A stretch of DNA of 15,227 nucleotides from Enterococcus diestrammenae (GTDB lineage: Bacteria; Bacillota; Bacilli; Lactobacillales; Enterococcaceae), in NCBI RefSeq assembly GCF_009933255.1, contig NZ_MAEI01000004.1, forward strand, positions 1 to 15,227. Reading direction: 5' to 3'. Below are positions 1 through 5,671 of this stretch, piece after piece. The notes beneath the pieces are model-generated. The model ran no database searches and had not been told where the DNA came from. It saw only the letters and a list, made by a program, of their open reading frames with translations. A program made the translations under genes and the position numbers. Within the stretch, counting starts at the first letter, position 1. Every line of letters starts with the position of its first letter.

Positions 1-25
1 AGATGCTGTTAAATAATTGAACGTT

Positions 26-54
26 AAGAACCCCTATAAAACGGGGTTCTTTTC
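26..54 (+). terminator. Intrinsic terminator hairpin at the left end
   Basis: AAGAACCCC (26-34) pairs perfectly with GGGGTTCTT (43-51) around an 8-nt loop and runs into a T-rich stretch, so it acts on rightward transcripts. It faces the 3' end of the integrase. It could be the terminator of a chromosomal gene at the integration site or an insulator at the prophage edge. On the minus strand the T-tract is poor. Confidence 0.75.
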
Positions 55-77
55 TATTTCTATCATTTATTTAATAC

Positions 78-99
78 ATAAAGGGGCAATAAAGGGGCA
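78..99. repeat. Tandem 11-bp repeat, candidate integrase arm-type sites
   Basis: ATAAAGGGGCA occurs twice head to tail (78-88 and 89-99), ending 5 bp from the integrase stop codon. Tandem short direct repeats beside int are the usual form of arm-type sites bound by the N-terminal domain of tyrosine integrases of Gram-positive phages. The core attachment site cannot be identified without the other prophage end. Confidence 0.5.
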
Positions 100-104
100 A
101 CTTG

Positions 105-1256
105 TCAAAGTCCTATCTCTGTCAACTTGGATGTAATGTCTGCTTTCATCTGTTTGGTGATGTGAGTATAGATTTTAGTCGTGATGTCAGAATCCTCATG
201 GCCCACACGCTCCATGATTGCGACCAATGGCACACCTTTTTCTGCTAGCAGCGAGACGTGCGTGTGGCGGAAGATGTGAGAAGTGAGTGTTTTATGACCT
301 AAACCCACACGATTACCCGCCTTTTCTAAAGCACGATTAAATGATGAATATATCATCGGCGTGCCGTTTTTGGTGACAAATATATACTCACCAGGCAAGT
401 AGCCGTTGCGTGTCAGACTATCCAATTTGTTTTCGTCGACTGCCCGTTGCACCATCGCAGAACATCTAGGCGTTAAACCAATATCTCGATTGCTTGTCGG
501 CGTTTTTGGCGGCCCTTTTTTAGCTGCACGAAAACCATCACCATAATCAATGGTGCCTGTGATAGCTACCGATGAAAAATCAGCATTAAAGTCTTGCGGG
601 TTTAATATTACTGCTTCACCAATCCGACAGCCTGTTAAATACATAAACTCTGCTAGTCTGCCCACGCGGTAGGTGGATGGTCTGCGATAGAGTTCTTTAA
701 TCAATTTCTCGGCTTCGTCTTTTTCGAGATACTTATTTTCGATTTTGTCACGAGCCATATCATCTTTTTTAGCATAGGATATCTGTACTTTTTCTAATGG
801 ATTTTCTGTGACATAACCCATGCGATAAGCATATTTAAACACATTATTTAGCTGCGATTTAATACTAGATGTATAATCGTTTGAGTAATTTAGATCATCA
901 AAAAATGTCTGAAATAATTTGGTATCGGCATTTCTGGATAGCGTTTCTTTATCAATATACTTAAAAATGATATTTTGTTGTGATGTATAGGCGCGTATGG
1001 TTGACGGCCGTATTTGTTTGATTTTTTTATGATGCGTAAACCACTCTTCCACAAGCTTGTAGAGATTGATATCGGACAAGGTGGCCATCTCTTCGGCTTT
1101 GCCAATTTTCTCATCAAGTAATTTCTGTGCCTTTTTCTGTGCTTGCTTACTGTCGCTAGTCAGTATCACGGACTTGCGCTTGTATTTCTCCGTATACGGG
1201 TCCTTGTAGCGCTCAATATATTTAAATCTGCCGTCTGGCAATGTCTCCATCCACAT
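105..1256 (-). CDS. int: Tyrosine recombinase, phage integrase
   Basis: Site-specific recombinase that integrates and, with helper factors, excises the phage genome. From ATG 1256 it has 383 residues: an N-terminal arm-binding segment (about 1-60), a SAM-like core-binding domain (about 65-155) and a catalytic domain (about 175-383). The catalytic set is visible: Arg211 in TGCRIGEA, His327-x-x-Arg330 in HIFRH, His353 in GHED and the nucleophile Tyr363 in KIYTH. A TTG nine bases upstream (1265) is in frame, but the AGGAG ribosome site lies 9 nt before ATG 1256, which decides the start. The gene is leftward at the end of the lysogeny module, next to tandem repeats that probably serve as arm sites. 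No excisionase was recognised nearby. Length and motifs fit the phage and Tn916-like integrase family. Confidence 0.96.
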   Translation of the reverse strand: MWMETLPDGRFKYIERYKDPYTEKYKRKSVILTSDSKQAQKKAQKLLDEKIGKAEEMATLSDINLYKLVEEWFTHHKKIKQIRPSTIRAYTSQQNIIFKYIDKETLSRNADTKLFQTFFDDLNYSNDYTSSIKSQLNNVFKYAYRMGYVTENPLEKVQISYAKKDDMARDKIENKYLEKDEAEKLIKELYRRPSTYRVGRLAEFMYLTGCRIGEAVILNPQDFNADFSSVAITGTIDYGDGFRAAKKGPPKTPTSNRDIGLTPRCSAMVQRAVDENKLDSLTRNGYLPGEYIFVTKNGTPMIYSSFNRALEKAGNRVGLGHKTLTSHIFRHTHVSLLAEKGVPLVAIMERVGHEDSDITTKIYTHITKQMKADITSKLTEIGL

Positions 1257-1323
1257 TGTAATCAACTCCTATCATTGATATAATAGGCATAGCTAAATAA
1301 GCCTAGCCGTTTATTTATCTGAG

Positions 1324-1360
1324 CACGCCTGTCTGTGGAGGAGGGGCGTGTTTTTTATTT
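1324..1360 (+). terminator. Possible intrinsic terminator, rightward
   Basis: CACGCC (1324-1329) can pair with GGCGTG (1345-1350) across a large 15-nt loop, followed directly by six T and further T-rich sequence. The T-tract lies on the plus strand although both flanking genes run left. The large loop makes it weaker than the other two hairpins. Confidence 0.4.
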
Positions 1361-2002
1361 TGTTATTGGAAGTTCAAACTCAATTGAATCTCCGTATTTT
1401 TCAGATGTAAAAGTAAATTTCAAAGTTTCGCTTGGTGTTGCTAATAAAACGGTTGATGTAGCTAGTTTTGATTCTCCATCAGCAACCTCATAAATTTCCG
1501 GTTTCGGATTTCCGCTTTCATCATAATTATAATATCCAAACTCTGTTTTTGATCCGCCTTGATCTTTCCAACCACCGACACTTGAGATACCGTTTTGATC
1601 CACAACCTTAACGTTGTCGAGGTACGCCGTGCCAAGCACATCGCCGCTGCTATTTTTCATGAGCAGGGTGACTTGGACTGCTTGTTTTGCTTGACCGTTT
1701 GAATAGAAGTCAAGGTTATTATCATCGTTGGTTCTTTCATTTTTAGCTTTATCAGTAGTATCTTTAACCTCTGTAGCTTCAATCGTATACATTACTTTAT
1801 CACCAGATTTAATCTCGCCAGCTACGTTTAGTTCGGTAATGATAGGTTTCTCTTCGCTGGATGATGATACCGTTGCGCTTTCTTTGGTAGTTTCTGATGT
1901 TGGTGCTGGAACATTAATATCACTGGTTGTCTTTGTTTCATTACCATCAGAGCAACCACTTAAAACAAACAAAACCAACAAACTTACGACTAACTTTTTC
2001 AT
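1355..2002 (-). CDS. Prophage surface lipoprotein, candidate superinfection exclusion
   Basis: A 215-residue predicted lipoprotein. It starts with MKK, a hydrophobic segment (residues 4-14) and the lipobox LSGC with the lipidated Cys17. A Ser/Thr/Glu-rich linker (about 18-55) and a soluble, probably beta-sandwich domain (about 60-215) follow. The globular part resembles the DUF4352/DUF5067 type of extracellular domain, but this is an impression, not a match. The ribosome site GAGGG sits 7 nt before the ATG. It lies between integrase and repressor, a position where lysogenic phages of Streptococcus carry lipoproteins such as Ltp of TP-J34 that block DNA entry of related phages. Expression from the lysogen is therefore likely, and superinfection exclusion is the leading guess. 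Ltp itself has a different fold, so the function is not established. It could instead be a host-fitness gene. Confidence 0.85.
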   Translation of the reverse strand: MKKLVVSLLVLFVLSGCSDGNETKTTSDINVPAPTSETTKESATVSSSSEEKPIITELNVAGEIKSGDKVMYTIEATEVKDTTDKAKNERTNDDNNLDFYSNGQAKQAVQVTLLMKNSSGDVLGTAYLDNVKVVDQNGISSVGGWKDQGGSKTEFGYYNYDESGNPKPEIYEVADGESKLATSTVLLATPSETLKFTFTSEKYGDSIEFELPITK

Positions 2003-2050
2003 TTCTTTCCCTCGTTTCGTTTGATATAATTATTTTGACATTAAATTCTA

Positions 2051-2090
2051 ACCCTAGCCGGAGCTGGAACTCCGACTGGGGTATTTTTTT
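2051..2090 (+). terminator. Strong intrinsic terminator, rightward, between cI and the lipoprotein gene
   Basis: Positions 2051-2063 pair with 2070-2082 in a 13-position stem with a single C-A mismatch (2058/2075), one wobble and a 6-nt loop CTGGAA. A run of seven T (2084-2090) follows on the plus strand. On the minus strand, where cI and the lipoprotein gene lie, the following T-tract is broken (TTAGAATTT), so leftward termination would be weaker. Confidence 0.65.
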
Positions 2091-2727
2091 ATAGATCAGC
2101 ACTCATTTTAAGCGCCTTACCCAAGATTCTTGCTGGATTATCAGGTGTTACAACGTAGGGGTCATATGATTGATTGTCTGGCATTAACATCACCAGACTT
2201 CCTTGACGTTTGACACGTTTGAGAGTAGCTTCTGTGTCACCATTAACTAGCACCGCTGCAATCTCGCCGTCCTCCACATCTGGCTGTTGTCTGATTAAGA
2301 CATAGGCGCCGTTTGGAATAGTAGGGGCCATGCTATCACCTTTGCAATGGAGATAAAACAAATTGCCAGTCGGTAGTGTATCAGCAACTTCATCACGATA
2401 GCCTTGGATATTTTCCTCTGCTGTGATTGGGTCACCGCAGGCAATGTCACCAAGCACTGGTATCGAAATTAATTGACTTACTTTTATCATTCCGTCAATT
2501 TGTTCTTCTGTAATTCTAGATCGCGGAACATTAAAGTAATCTGCTAAAGCTTGAATTTTATCAAGCCTTGGGTATTTTTCACCGCTGAACCAACTTCTGA
2601 CAGTCGCTTCTGCGAAACCAGTATCTCGTATCACATCAGCCTGTGTTTTTCTTTTTAATTCAAGCAACTCATTTAAGTTGTTTGCTAAAATTTCTCGCTG
2701 CTGTTGAGCTGTTGTTAATTGTTTCAT
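2089..2727 (-). CDS. cI: CI-like phage repressor with LexA-type S24 peptidase domain
   Basis: Master lysogeny repressor that binds the operators near 2804-2840 and silences the rightward lytic promoter. Of 212 residues, about 15-72 form an HTH_3/Xre DNA-binding domain (TQADVIRDTGFAEATVRSWF). A linker leads to a self-cleavage region IACG (95-98) and a C-terminal S24 peptidase fold (about 88-208) with catalytic Ser132 in GDSMAPTI and Lys170 in EATLKRV. It should thus be inactivated through RecA-stimulated autocleavage after DNA damage, as in LexA and lambda CI. The cleavage site has Ala-Cys-Gly rather than the usual Ala-Gly. The gene is leftward with a strong GGAGG ribosome site and is divergent from the Cro-like gene, with a promoter candidate at 2757-2785. 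Confidence 0.95.
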   Translation of the reverse strand: MKQLTTAQQQREILANNLNELLELKRKTQADVIRDTGFAEATVRSWFSGEKYPRLDKIQALADYFNVPRSRITEEQIDGMIKVSQLISIPVLGDIACGDPITAEENIQGYRDEVADTLPTGNLFYLHCKGDSMAPTIPNGAYVLIRQQPDVEDGEIAAVLVNGDTEATLKRVKRQGSLVMLMPDNQSYDPYVVTPDNPARILGKALKMSADL

Positions 2728-2756
2728 ACTACTTAATACCTCCTTTCGATGTATTA

Positions 2757-2785
2757 ATCATATACCCAAAGTAAGGAAAAGTAAA
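2757..2785 (-). promoter_or_regulatory. PRM-like leftward promoter for cI
   Basis: On the minus strand TTTACT (2785-2780) and TATGAT (2762-2757) are separated by 17 nt. This is a good sigma-A type promoter about 30 nt upstream of the repressor ATG. Two AAAGTAA direct repeats 10 bp apart (starting at 2768 and 2778) overlap its spacer and -35 and may be half-operators. Confidence 0.6.
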
Positions 2786-2803
2786 GAAGAAAACGTAAAT
2801 TTT

Positions 2804-2840
2804 TTTTACTTTAAGTGTTGACTTCGTACTTTTAGTGCGG
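2804..2840. promoter_or_regulatory. Paired operator-like sites over PR
   Basis: Two copies of a near-palindrome occur: ACTTTAAGTG at 2808-2817 and ACTTTTAGTG at 2828-2837, spaced exactly 20 bp (two helical turns). The second extends to GTGCGG like the perfect palindrome at 3086-3102. They cover the -35 and spacer of the rightward promoter, so binding by CI or Cro would block it. The spacing suits cooperative binding on one DNA face. Confidence 0.6.
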
Positions 2841-2846
2841 TATAGT
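2818..2846 (+). promoter_or_regulatory. PR-like rightward early promoter
   Basis: TTGACT (2818-2823) and TATAGT (2841-2846) with an ideal 17-nt spacer, placed about 30 nt before the Cro-like start. It should drive the whole rightward early operon and is overlapped by the operator-like site 2824-2840. Confidence 0.8.
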
Positions 2847-2878
2847 GTAGACACAGACAAGGAAGTGAGGTGAAACAT

Positions 2879-3070
2879 ATGCCAGAACAATTATCTATTT
2901 CGGCGTGGCGTGAAGAAAAAGGTTTAACCCAAGAAGCCCTGGCTCAAAAGCTTGGTGTCAATGAAAAAACGGTTAGTGAATGGGAAAACAAAAAAGTGGC
3001 GGTTAAACCTATGCACATTTTCGCTATTGCTTATGTACTAAAAGTGGACGCGGATAGAATCCGTCCGTAA
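2879..3070 (+). CDS. Cro-like HTH_3 regulator
   Basis: A 63-residue single-domain DNA-binding protein, first gene of the rightward lytic operon. Residues about 5-60 make an Xre/Cro helix-turn-helix (GLTQEALAQKLGVNEKTVSEW), with the recognition helix around 27-37. It has no peptidase domain, as expected of Cro. ATG 2879 is chosen because GAGGTG lies 6 nt upstream. A GTG at 2870 in frame overlaps that ribosome site and is less likely. The gene is divergent from cI across the switch region. It probably represses PRM and damps PR by binding the same operators as CI, and a further operator-like palindrome lies just after its stop. It could also act on that downstream site to limit antirepressor expression. 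Confidence 0.88.
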   Translation: MPEQLSISAWREEKGLTQEALAQKLGVNEKTVSEWENKKVAVKPMHIFAIAYVLKVDADRIRP

Positions 3071-3085
3071 TTTTTTTAATTTAAA

Positions 3086-3102
3086 CCGCACTTTAAGTGC
3101 GG
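3086..3102. promoter_or_regulatory. Perfect palindromic operator between cro and ant
   Basis: CCGCACTTTAAGTGCGG is an 8+1+8 perfect inverted repeat. Its core ACTTTAAGTG is identical to the site at 2808-2817, and it matches 14 of 17 positions of 2824-2840. It lies 16 nt after the Cro-like stop and abuts the ribosome site of the antirepressor gene. It looks like a third operator, or an mRNA hairpin at the ribosome site. No T-tract follows, so it is not a terminator. Confidence 0.6.
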
Positions 3103-3117
3103 AGAGGAGGTTAACCA

Positions 3118-3744
3118 ATGAAAACAGAAAACTGGAACGGTCATGAGATACGATTTGTCAATATCAATGATGAGTGGTGGGCAGTGGCGAAAGATGTTGC
3201 GGAAGCGTTAGGTCTTAAGCAGGTTACTAGAGCCATTCACTCTTTGCCAAAAGATGGGGTTACTACTAGTAAGGTCATCGATTCATTAGGCAGAACACAA
3301 GACGTAAACATCATCAACGAAAAAAATATTTACCGTTTGGCATTCAAAAGCCGTAAAAAAGAAGCCGAGGCATTTCAAGATTGGATTTTCGACATCATCA
3401 AAGAACTACGCCAGTCCACAGGGCTAGAAGGCTTCCAAGTGTTCCGGATGTTAGACAAGGAGCATCAGAAATCAGCTATGCAGAATCTAAAAAAGTCATT
3501 ACGGAACCCAGTGCGAGTCGACTTTATTAAAGCGAACGTCATTGCGAATAAAGCTGTATCAAATAAGCACGGTTTCCCGAAAATGATTAAGAAGGCGGAG
3601 ATGACGCCAGACATGTTGGTGGAGCGCCAAGAAATTTTAGATAGCACAGTGGAGCTTATGGGAATCAAAGATCGATATGGATTGAAGTTATCCGTAAGCG
3701 AAGAAATATATGCAAGTTTGGAACCGCAAGAGCAGACGGCGTAA
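3118..3744 (+). CDS. ant: Bro-N phage antirepressor
   Basis: A 208-residue protein with an N-terminal Bro-N domain (about 1-100: WNGHEIRFVNINDEWWAVAKDVAEALG, then the IYRLAFKSRKKEAEAFQDWIF hallmark region). The helical C-terminal half carries the segment IKANVIANKAVSNKHGFPKM found in short Gram-positive phage antirepressors. Family members counter the CI repressor or act as regulators during the lytic switch; which applies here is inferred from position. GGAGAGGAGG precedes the ATG by 7 nt, and the operator-like palindrome 3086-3102 overlaps the upstream region, so its expression is probably controlled by CI or Cro separately from cro. No KilA-C domain was seen, so the C-terminus is not the classic P1 Ant type. 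Confidence 0.85.
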   Translation: MKTENWNGHEIRFVNINDEWWAVAKDVAEALGLKQVTRAIHSLPKDGVTTSKVIDSLGRTQDVNIINEKNIYRLAFKSRKKEAEAFQDWIFDIIKELRQSTGLEGFQVFRMLDKEHQKSAMQNLKKSLRNPVRVDFIKANVIANKAVSNKHGFPKMIKKAEMTPDMLVERQEILDSTVELMGIKDRYGLKLSVSEEIYASLEPQEQTA

Positions 3745-3756
3745 GGAGGAATCAAA

Positions 3757-3933
3757 ATGATTGAACACGACAACATAATTGATGTTCTAAAAGATTTGTT
3801 TGAATTGAGTGATGCTAAAAACATTACAATCGACGGAAAAGTCGCAACTGTTGAAGACTTACAAGAATCGTACAAAGAATCGCTTATTAACCTTGCTGAT
3901 TTATTAGGCGTGAGCGAGTTGTATTTGAAATAA
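3757..3933 (+). CDS. Small acidic early phage protein
   Basis: A 58-residue acidic protein beginning MIEHDNIIDVLKDLF and ending GVSELYLK. It has a strong ribosome site (AAGGAGG, 7 nt before the ATG) and lies 12 nt after the antirepressor stop. It is predicted soluble and mostly helical. The pattern SLINLADLLGVSE could be a short helix-turn-helix-like motif, but this is too short to call. I do not recognise a family. Its place between the antirepressor and another tiny gene suggests an early accessory role such as host takeover. Confidence that it is translated rests on the ribosome site, the clean reading frame and tight packing. Confidence 0.7.
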   Translation: MIEHDNIIDVLKDLFELSDAKNITIDGKVATVEDLQESYKESLINLADLLGVSELYLK

Positions 3934-3946
3934 AGGAGGCATAACC

Positions 3947-4054
3947 ATGGAACTAATCATCAAAGGAACACCAGAAGAAATAAAAAAAGTGCTCCAGGCT
4001 ATTGCGAGTAGCCCAGAGCAACCAAGAAGAAAACATCCAGAAGCAAGAGTTTAG
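3947..4054 (+). CDS. Tiny early phage protein
   Basis: A 35-residue peptide beginning MELIIKGTPEEIKKVLQAI with a basic tail (PRRKHPEARV). Its ribosome site AAAGGAGG lies 9 nt before the ATG. Very short proteins with the pattern of a beta strand followed by GTPEEI and a helix are common in early regions of Streptococcus and Enterococcus phages, but no function is known. Its stop overlaps the 3' end of the opposite-strand gene 4051-4284 by four bases, so the two are convergent with no room for a terminator. Confidence 0.65.
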   Translation: MELIIKGTPEEIKKVLQAIASSPEQPRRKHPEARV

Positions 4055-4284
4055 AACGGTAATTTATCCTGATTGTTTTCTTCGTCTCTAATCATTTGAA
4101 AGTTTCGTTTTTCGAACGTTGATTTGTCAGCGCCCAACACATATTTACCGTATGCGTTGTAATCATCCTTGAATTGGATTACAGAAATCAATTTCCAACC
4201 CGACTTCAAAAGATCGTTGACATATTTTTCTTCATCGTGCATCGCCATGAAACTCTCAACTTGATAAAAATCTTCATATTCCAC
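4051..4284 (-). CDS. Lone counter-oriented 77-aa phage protein
   Basis: A 77-residue acidic protein starting with GTG 4284, the start fixed by GGAGG at 4292-4296 with a 7-nt spacer. The central segment EKYVNDLLKSGWKLISVIQ resembles the small DUF1737/DUF4177-like fold, in which a helix is followed by a GW-x-L strand, but the match is only by eye. It is soluble, with no membrane segment. It is the only leftward gene inside the rightward early operon and has its own TATAAT (4335-4340). It is therefore expressed independently of PR, perhaps in the lysogen, in the manner of a moron gene. Rightward early transcription would be antisense to it. It could be a lysogenic-conversion or anti-host/anti-phage protein; the sequence does not decide. 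Confidence 0.75.
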   Translation of the reverse strand: MEYEDFYQVESFMAMHDEEKYVNDLLKSGWKLISVIQFKDDYNAYGKYVLGADKSTFEKRNFQMIRDEENNQDKLPF

Positions 4285-4324
4285 ATTAAAACCTCCTTAT
4301 CAATTATTTCAGCCGACCACTGAC

Positions 4325-4363
4325 TGATAAGGAAATTATAGCGCTTACCTGATACGAACAAAA
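4325..4363 (-). promoter_or_regulatory. Promoter and inverted repeat upstream of the counter-oriented gene
   Basis: A perfect TATAAT (minus strand, 4340-4335) has a weak -35 TTTTGT at 4363-4358 with 17-nt spacing. An 8-bp inverted repeat, CCTTATCA (4295-4302) and TGATAAGG (4325-4332), flanks the leader: one arm covers the predicted start of transcription and the other touches the ribosome site. It could be an operator or an mRNA stem that hides the ribosome site. Confidence 0.5.
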
Positions 4364-4389
4364 AGAGAACAAAGAAAGGAGACAGCCAA

Positions 4390-4527
4390 ATGACCTACGA
4401 AAAAATTATACAACAGCTAGAGAGTATCCAAGATAACTTGATGGACATTGAAGACTACAACGAGGAAGCATATCGAGCTATCCAGAAAGCTATCAACTAC
4501 ATCTATTTTAATTTGCTAGACGAATAG
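4390..4527 (+). CDS. Small acidic helical early protein
   Basis: A 45-residue protein (MTYEKIIQQLESIQDN ... NYIYFNLLDE) that is strongly acidic and predicted helical throughout, with a heptad-like spacing of Ile and Leu in the first half. AGGAGA lies 7-8 nt before the ATG. It is divergent from the leftward gene 4051-4284 and is followed 11 nt later by the next gene with its own GGAGG site. No promoter is visible just upstream, so it is probably read from PR. I do not recognise a family. Size, charge and location are those of typical early phage accessory proteins. Confidence 0.65.
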   Translation: MTYEKIIQQLESIQDNLMDIEDYNEEAYRAIQKAINYIYFNLLDE

Positions 4528-4538
4528 GAGGCCTAACA

Positions 4539-4820
4539 ATGCAACCAACCCTAAAAGAGCTCATCCATAGCGTTGAGTCGAAACAAGTTGCAGCTGAGTG
4601 GGACCGTCCAGAAGAACTGATGATACGGTTCAACGGCCTGAAAAAGTCCACACTCTACGACTATCTAAAAGAAATGGACAGCATTCCGGAATTTAAACAA
4701 GGAATCATGCGGCCAGGCGTGACATTCATCCACATTGGCACGTTTATCTGGTACCTAAAATGGAAAGATGCAAGCCGGTATCGGGCGAAGAAACCGAAGC
4801 CAGAGGAGGTATTGGTATGA
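4539..4820 (+). CDS. Putative small DNA-binding phage protein (DUF771-like)
   Basis: A 93-residue protein. Residues about 20-60 (WDRPEELMIRFNGLKKSTLY, then DYLKEMDSIPEFKQ) look like a winged helix-turn-helix of the excisionase/DUF771 type: a phage protein with a choice-of-helix segment, then HIGTFIWYLKWKDASRYR at the C-terminus. A role as excisionase or early regulator would fit, and no other excisionase was found in this window, but both points are inference. AGGAGG precedes the ATG by 8 nt. Its stop overlaps the ATG of the next gene (ATGA), implying translational coupling to the membrane peptide that follows. Confidence 0.75.
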   Translation: MQPTLKELIHSVESKQVAAEWDRPEELMIRFNGLKKSTLYDYLKEMDSIPEFKQGIMRPGVTFIHIGTFIWYLKWKDASRYRAKKPKPEEVLV

Positions 4821-4906
4821 ACTTAATGTACTGGCTAATCGGCGGTTTAATAGTCGCAATACTCGCTTGTTTGGCGATGATATCCGAGAGGAGGGATAAG
4901 TATTGA
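4817..4906 (+). CDS. Tiny single-pass membrane protein
   Basis: A 29-residue peptide with one hydrophobic segment (residues about 3-21, MYWLIGGLIVAILACLAM) and a charged tail SERRDKY. By the positive-inside rule the C-terminus is probably cytoplasmic. The start codon overlaps the previous stop (ATGA), and a GGAGG site lies 8 nt upstream inside the preceding gene. Its stop overlaps the TTG start of the next membrane protein (TTGA). The pair of coupled small membrane proteins suggests that they act together at the membrane. Too small for family assignment. Confidence 0.6.
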   Translation: MNLMYWLIGGLIVAILACLAMISERRDKY

Positions 4907-5073
4907 AAAAAGCATTTGATGCCATCGTAGTGATGGCAAGCTTGGCAATACTCGCCACGGTGATAGCTTTTCTGGCTACACAATCGCTAAAAGCTGCGCT
5001 GATTTTAACATGGGCGCCAGTAGCTATTGGCGGAACGTACGCAATAGGCAAGGCGAAAGGGAGAAACCAATGA
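4903..5073 (+). CDS. Small two-pass membrane protein
   Basis: A 56-residue protein with two hydrophobic stretches (about 7-27 and 30-47) and a basic tail KAKGRNQ. TTG 4903 is chosen as start because GGAGG lies 8 nt upstream and no ATG gives a comparable fit. The TTGA overlap couples it to the 29-residue membrane peptide before it, and its own stop overlaps the next ATG (ATGA). It resembles holins only in size and topology. The early-region position argues against lysis and for a membrane-level role such as exclusion or anchoring the replication complex. That role is a guess. Confidence 0.6.
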   Translation: MKKAFDAIVVMASLAILATVIAFLATQSLKAALILTWAPVAIGGTYAIGKAKGRNQ

Positions 5074-5312
5074 TACGACATACTGGAATAGGTAAAGTAA
5101 CGGAAATGGTTGGCTTTACTCGCAATCTACGCACCACTACTGCACGAACAGAGATACCGAGTGACGTGGAAGAAGGCGACACGGTACTGATCTATGACAA
5201 TATTATCGGCACCGTAATCCGCAAACTTAACTGTAGTGCGGTAGTCGAGATTGACGGTGAGCGCACGGTGATTAGTCTGGATTACATTAAAAAAGCCACA
5301 CCCTCGGCATAA
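5070..5312 (+). CDS. Small beta-rich phage protein, SH3-like
   Basis: An 80-residue protein. The C-terminal half (SDVEEGDTVLIYDNIIGTVI, RKLNCSAVVEID, TVISLDYIKK) has the strand pattern of a small KOW/SH3-like barrel of the sort that phages encode in early operons. The basic N-terminal part (about 1-27) may bind nucleic acid. The reading frame is open further upstream, but ATG 5070 is supported by GGGAG 6 nt before it and by the ATGA junction with the previous gene. Function unknown. Confidence 0.7.
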   Translation: MIRHTGIGKVTEMVGFTRNLRTTTARTEIPSDVEEGDTVLIYDNIIGTVIRKLNCSAVVEIDGERTVISLDYIKKATPSA

Positions 5313-5353
5313 GGTATGGCAACAAAACAAAAACTATTTGAGGTGATTATAAC

Positions 5354-5671
5354 ATGGTTAAACGAGACAGTCTAGGAGTACCACTAGAGCCAGAAGAGCC
5401 ACGCTTGGCTTTAGTTGATGAGTATCACCGTGAAATCTATCAAGGCGACCAATATTGGATAGACGGTCAAGGCAATCCATACGCTAACGGCAGCCTGTAC
5501 CAATACGCTGACGATTATGTGCAGTCTTTGACCTTAGCTGAGGCGTGGGAAGAGCTTAATAATCTGCTTAAAACAGGCGAGACCGAGGAATTGTTAAAAG
5601 ATACGTTGTACGAGTCAATCATAGCCAATGGTGTGATTACCACGTTTGACATGGAGGAGGCAGAAGCGTGA
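5354..5671 (+). CDS. Acidic hypothetical phage protein
   Basis: A 105-residue, strongly acidic protein. The N-terminal half (LALVDEYHREIYQGDQYWID) is likely beta-rich and includes a GDQYWIDGQGNPYANGS turn region. The C-terminal half (about 58-105) is helical. GAGGTG lies 8 nt before the ATG. It ends in a GTGA overlap with the Sak-like gene, so the two are probably translated together, which hints at a role beside the recombination protein. It could be a nuclease inhibitor or DNA mimic given its charge, but nothing specific supports that. Confidence 0.7.
   Translation: MVKRDSLGVPLEPEEPRLALVDEYHREIYQGDQYWIDGQGNPYANGSLYQYADDYVQSLTLAEAWEELNNLLKTGETEELLKDTLYESIIANGVITTFDMEEAEA

Noticed and set aside
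1728..2024. 98-codon rightward open frame antisense to the lipoprotein gene
   Set aside because: No ribosome site; low-complexity Ser/Val/Leu composition arises from the reverse of the Ser/Thr/Glu-rich linker of the real gene.
3465..3875. 136-codon leftward open frame opposite the antirepressor
   Set aside because: Overlaps the Bro-N antirepressor and the following small gene, both with strong ribosome sites; no ribosome site of its own.
4903..5073. 56-residue membrane protein as holin
   Set aside because: Located in the early operon with no endolysin near; topology alone is not enough.
4744..5081. Leftward open frames opposite the small membrane proteins
   Set aside because: Shadow frames; the rightward genes have coupled starts and ribosome sites.
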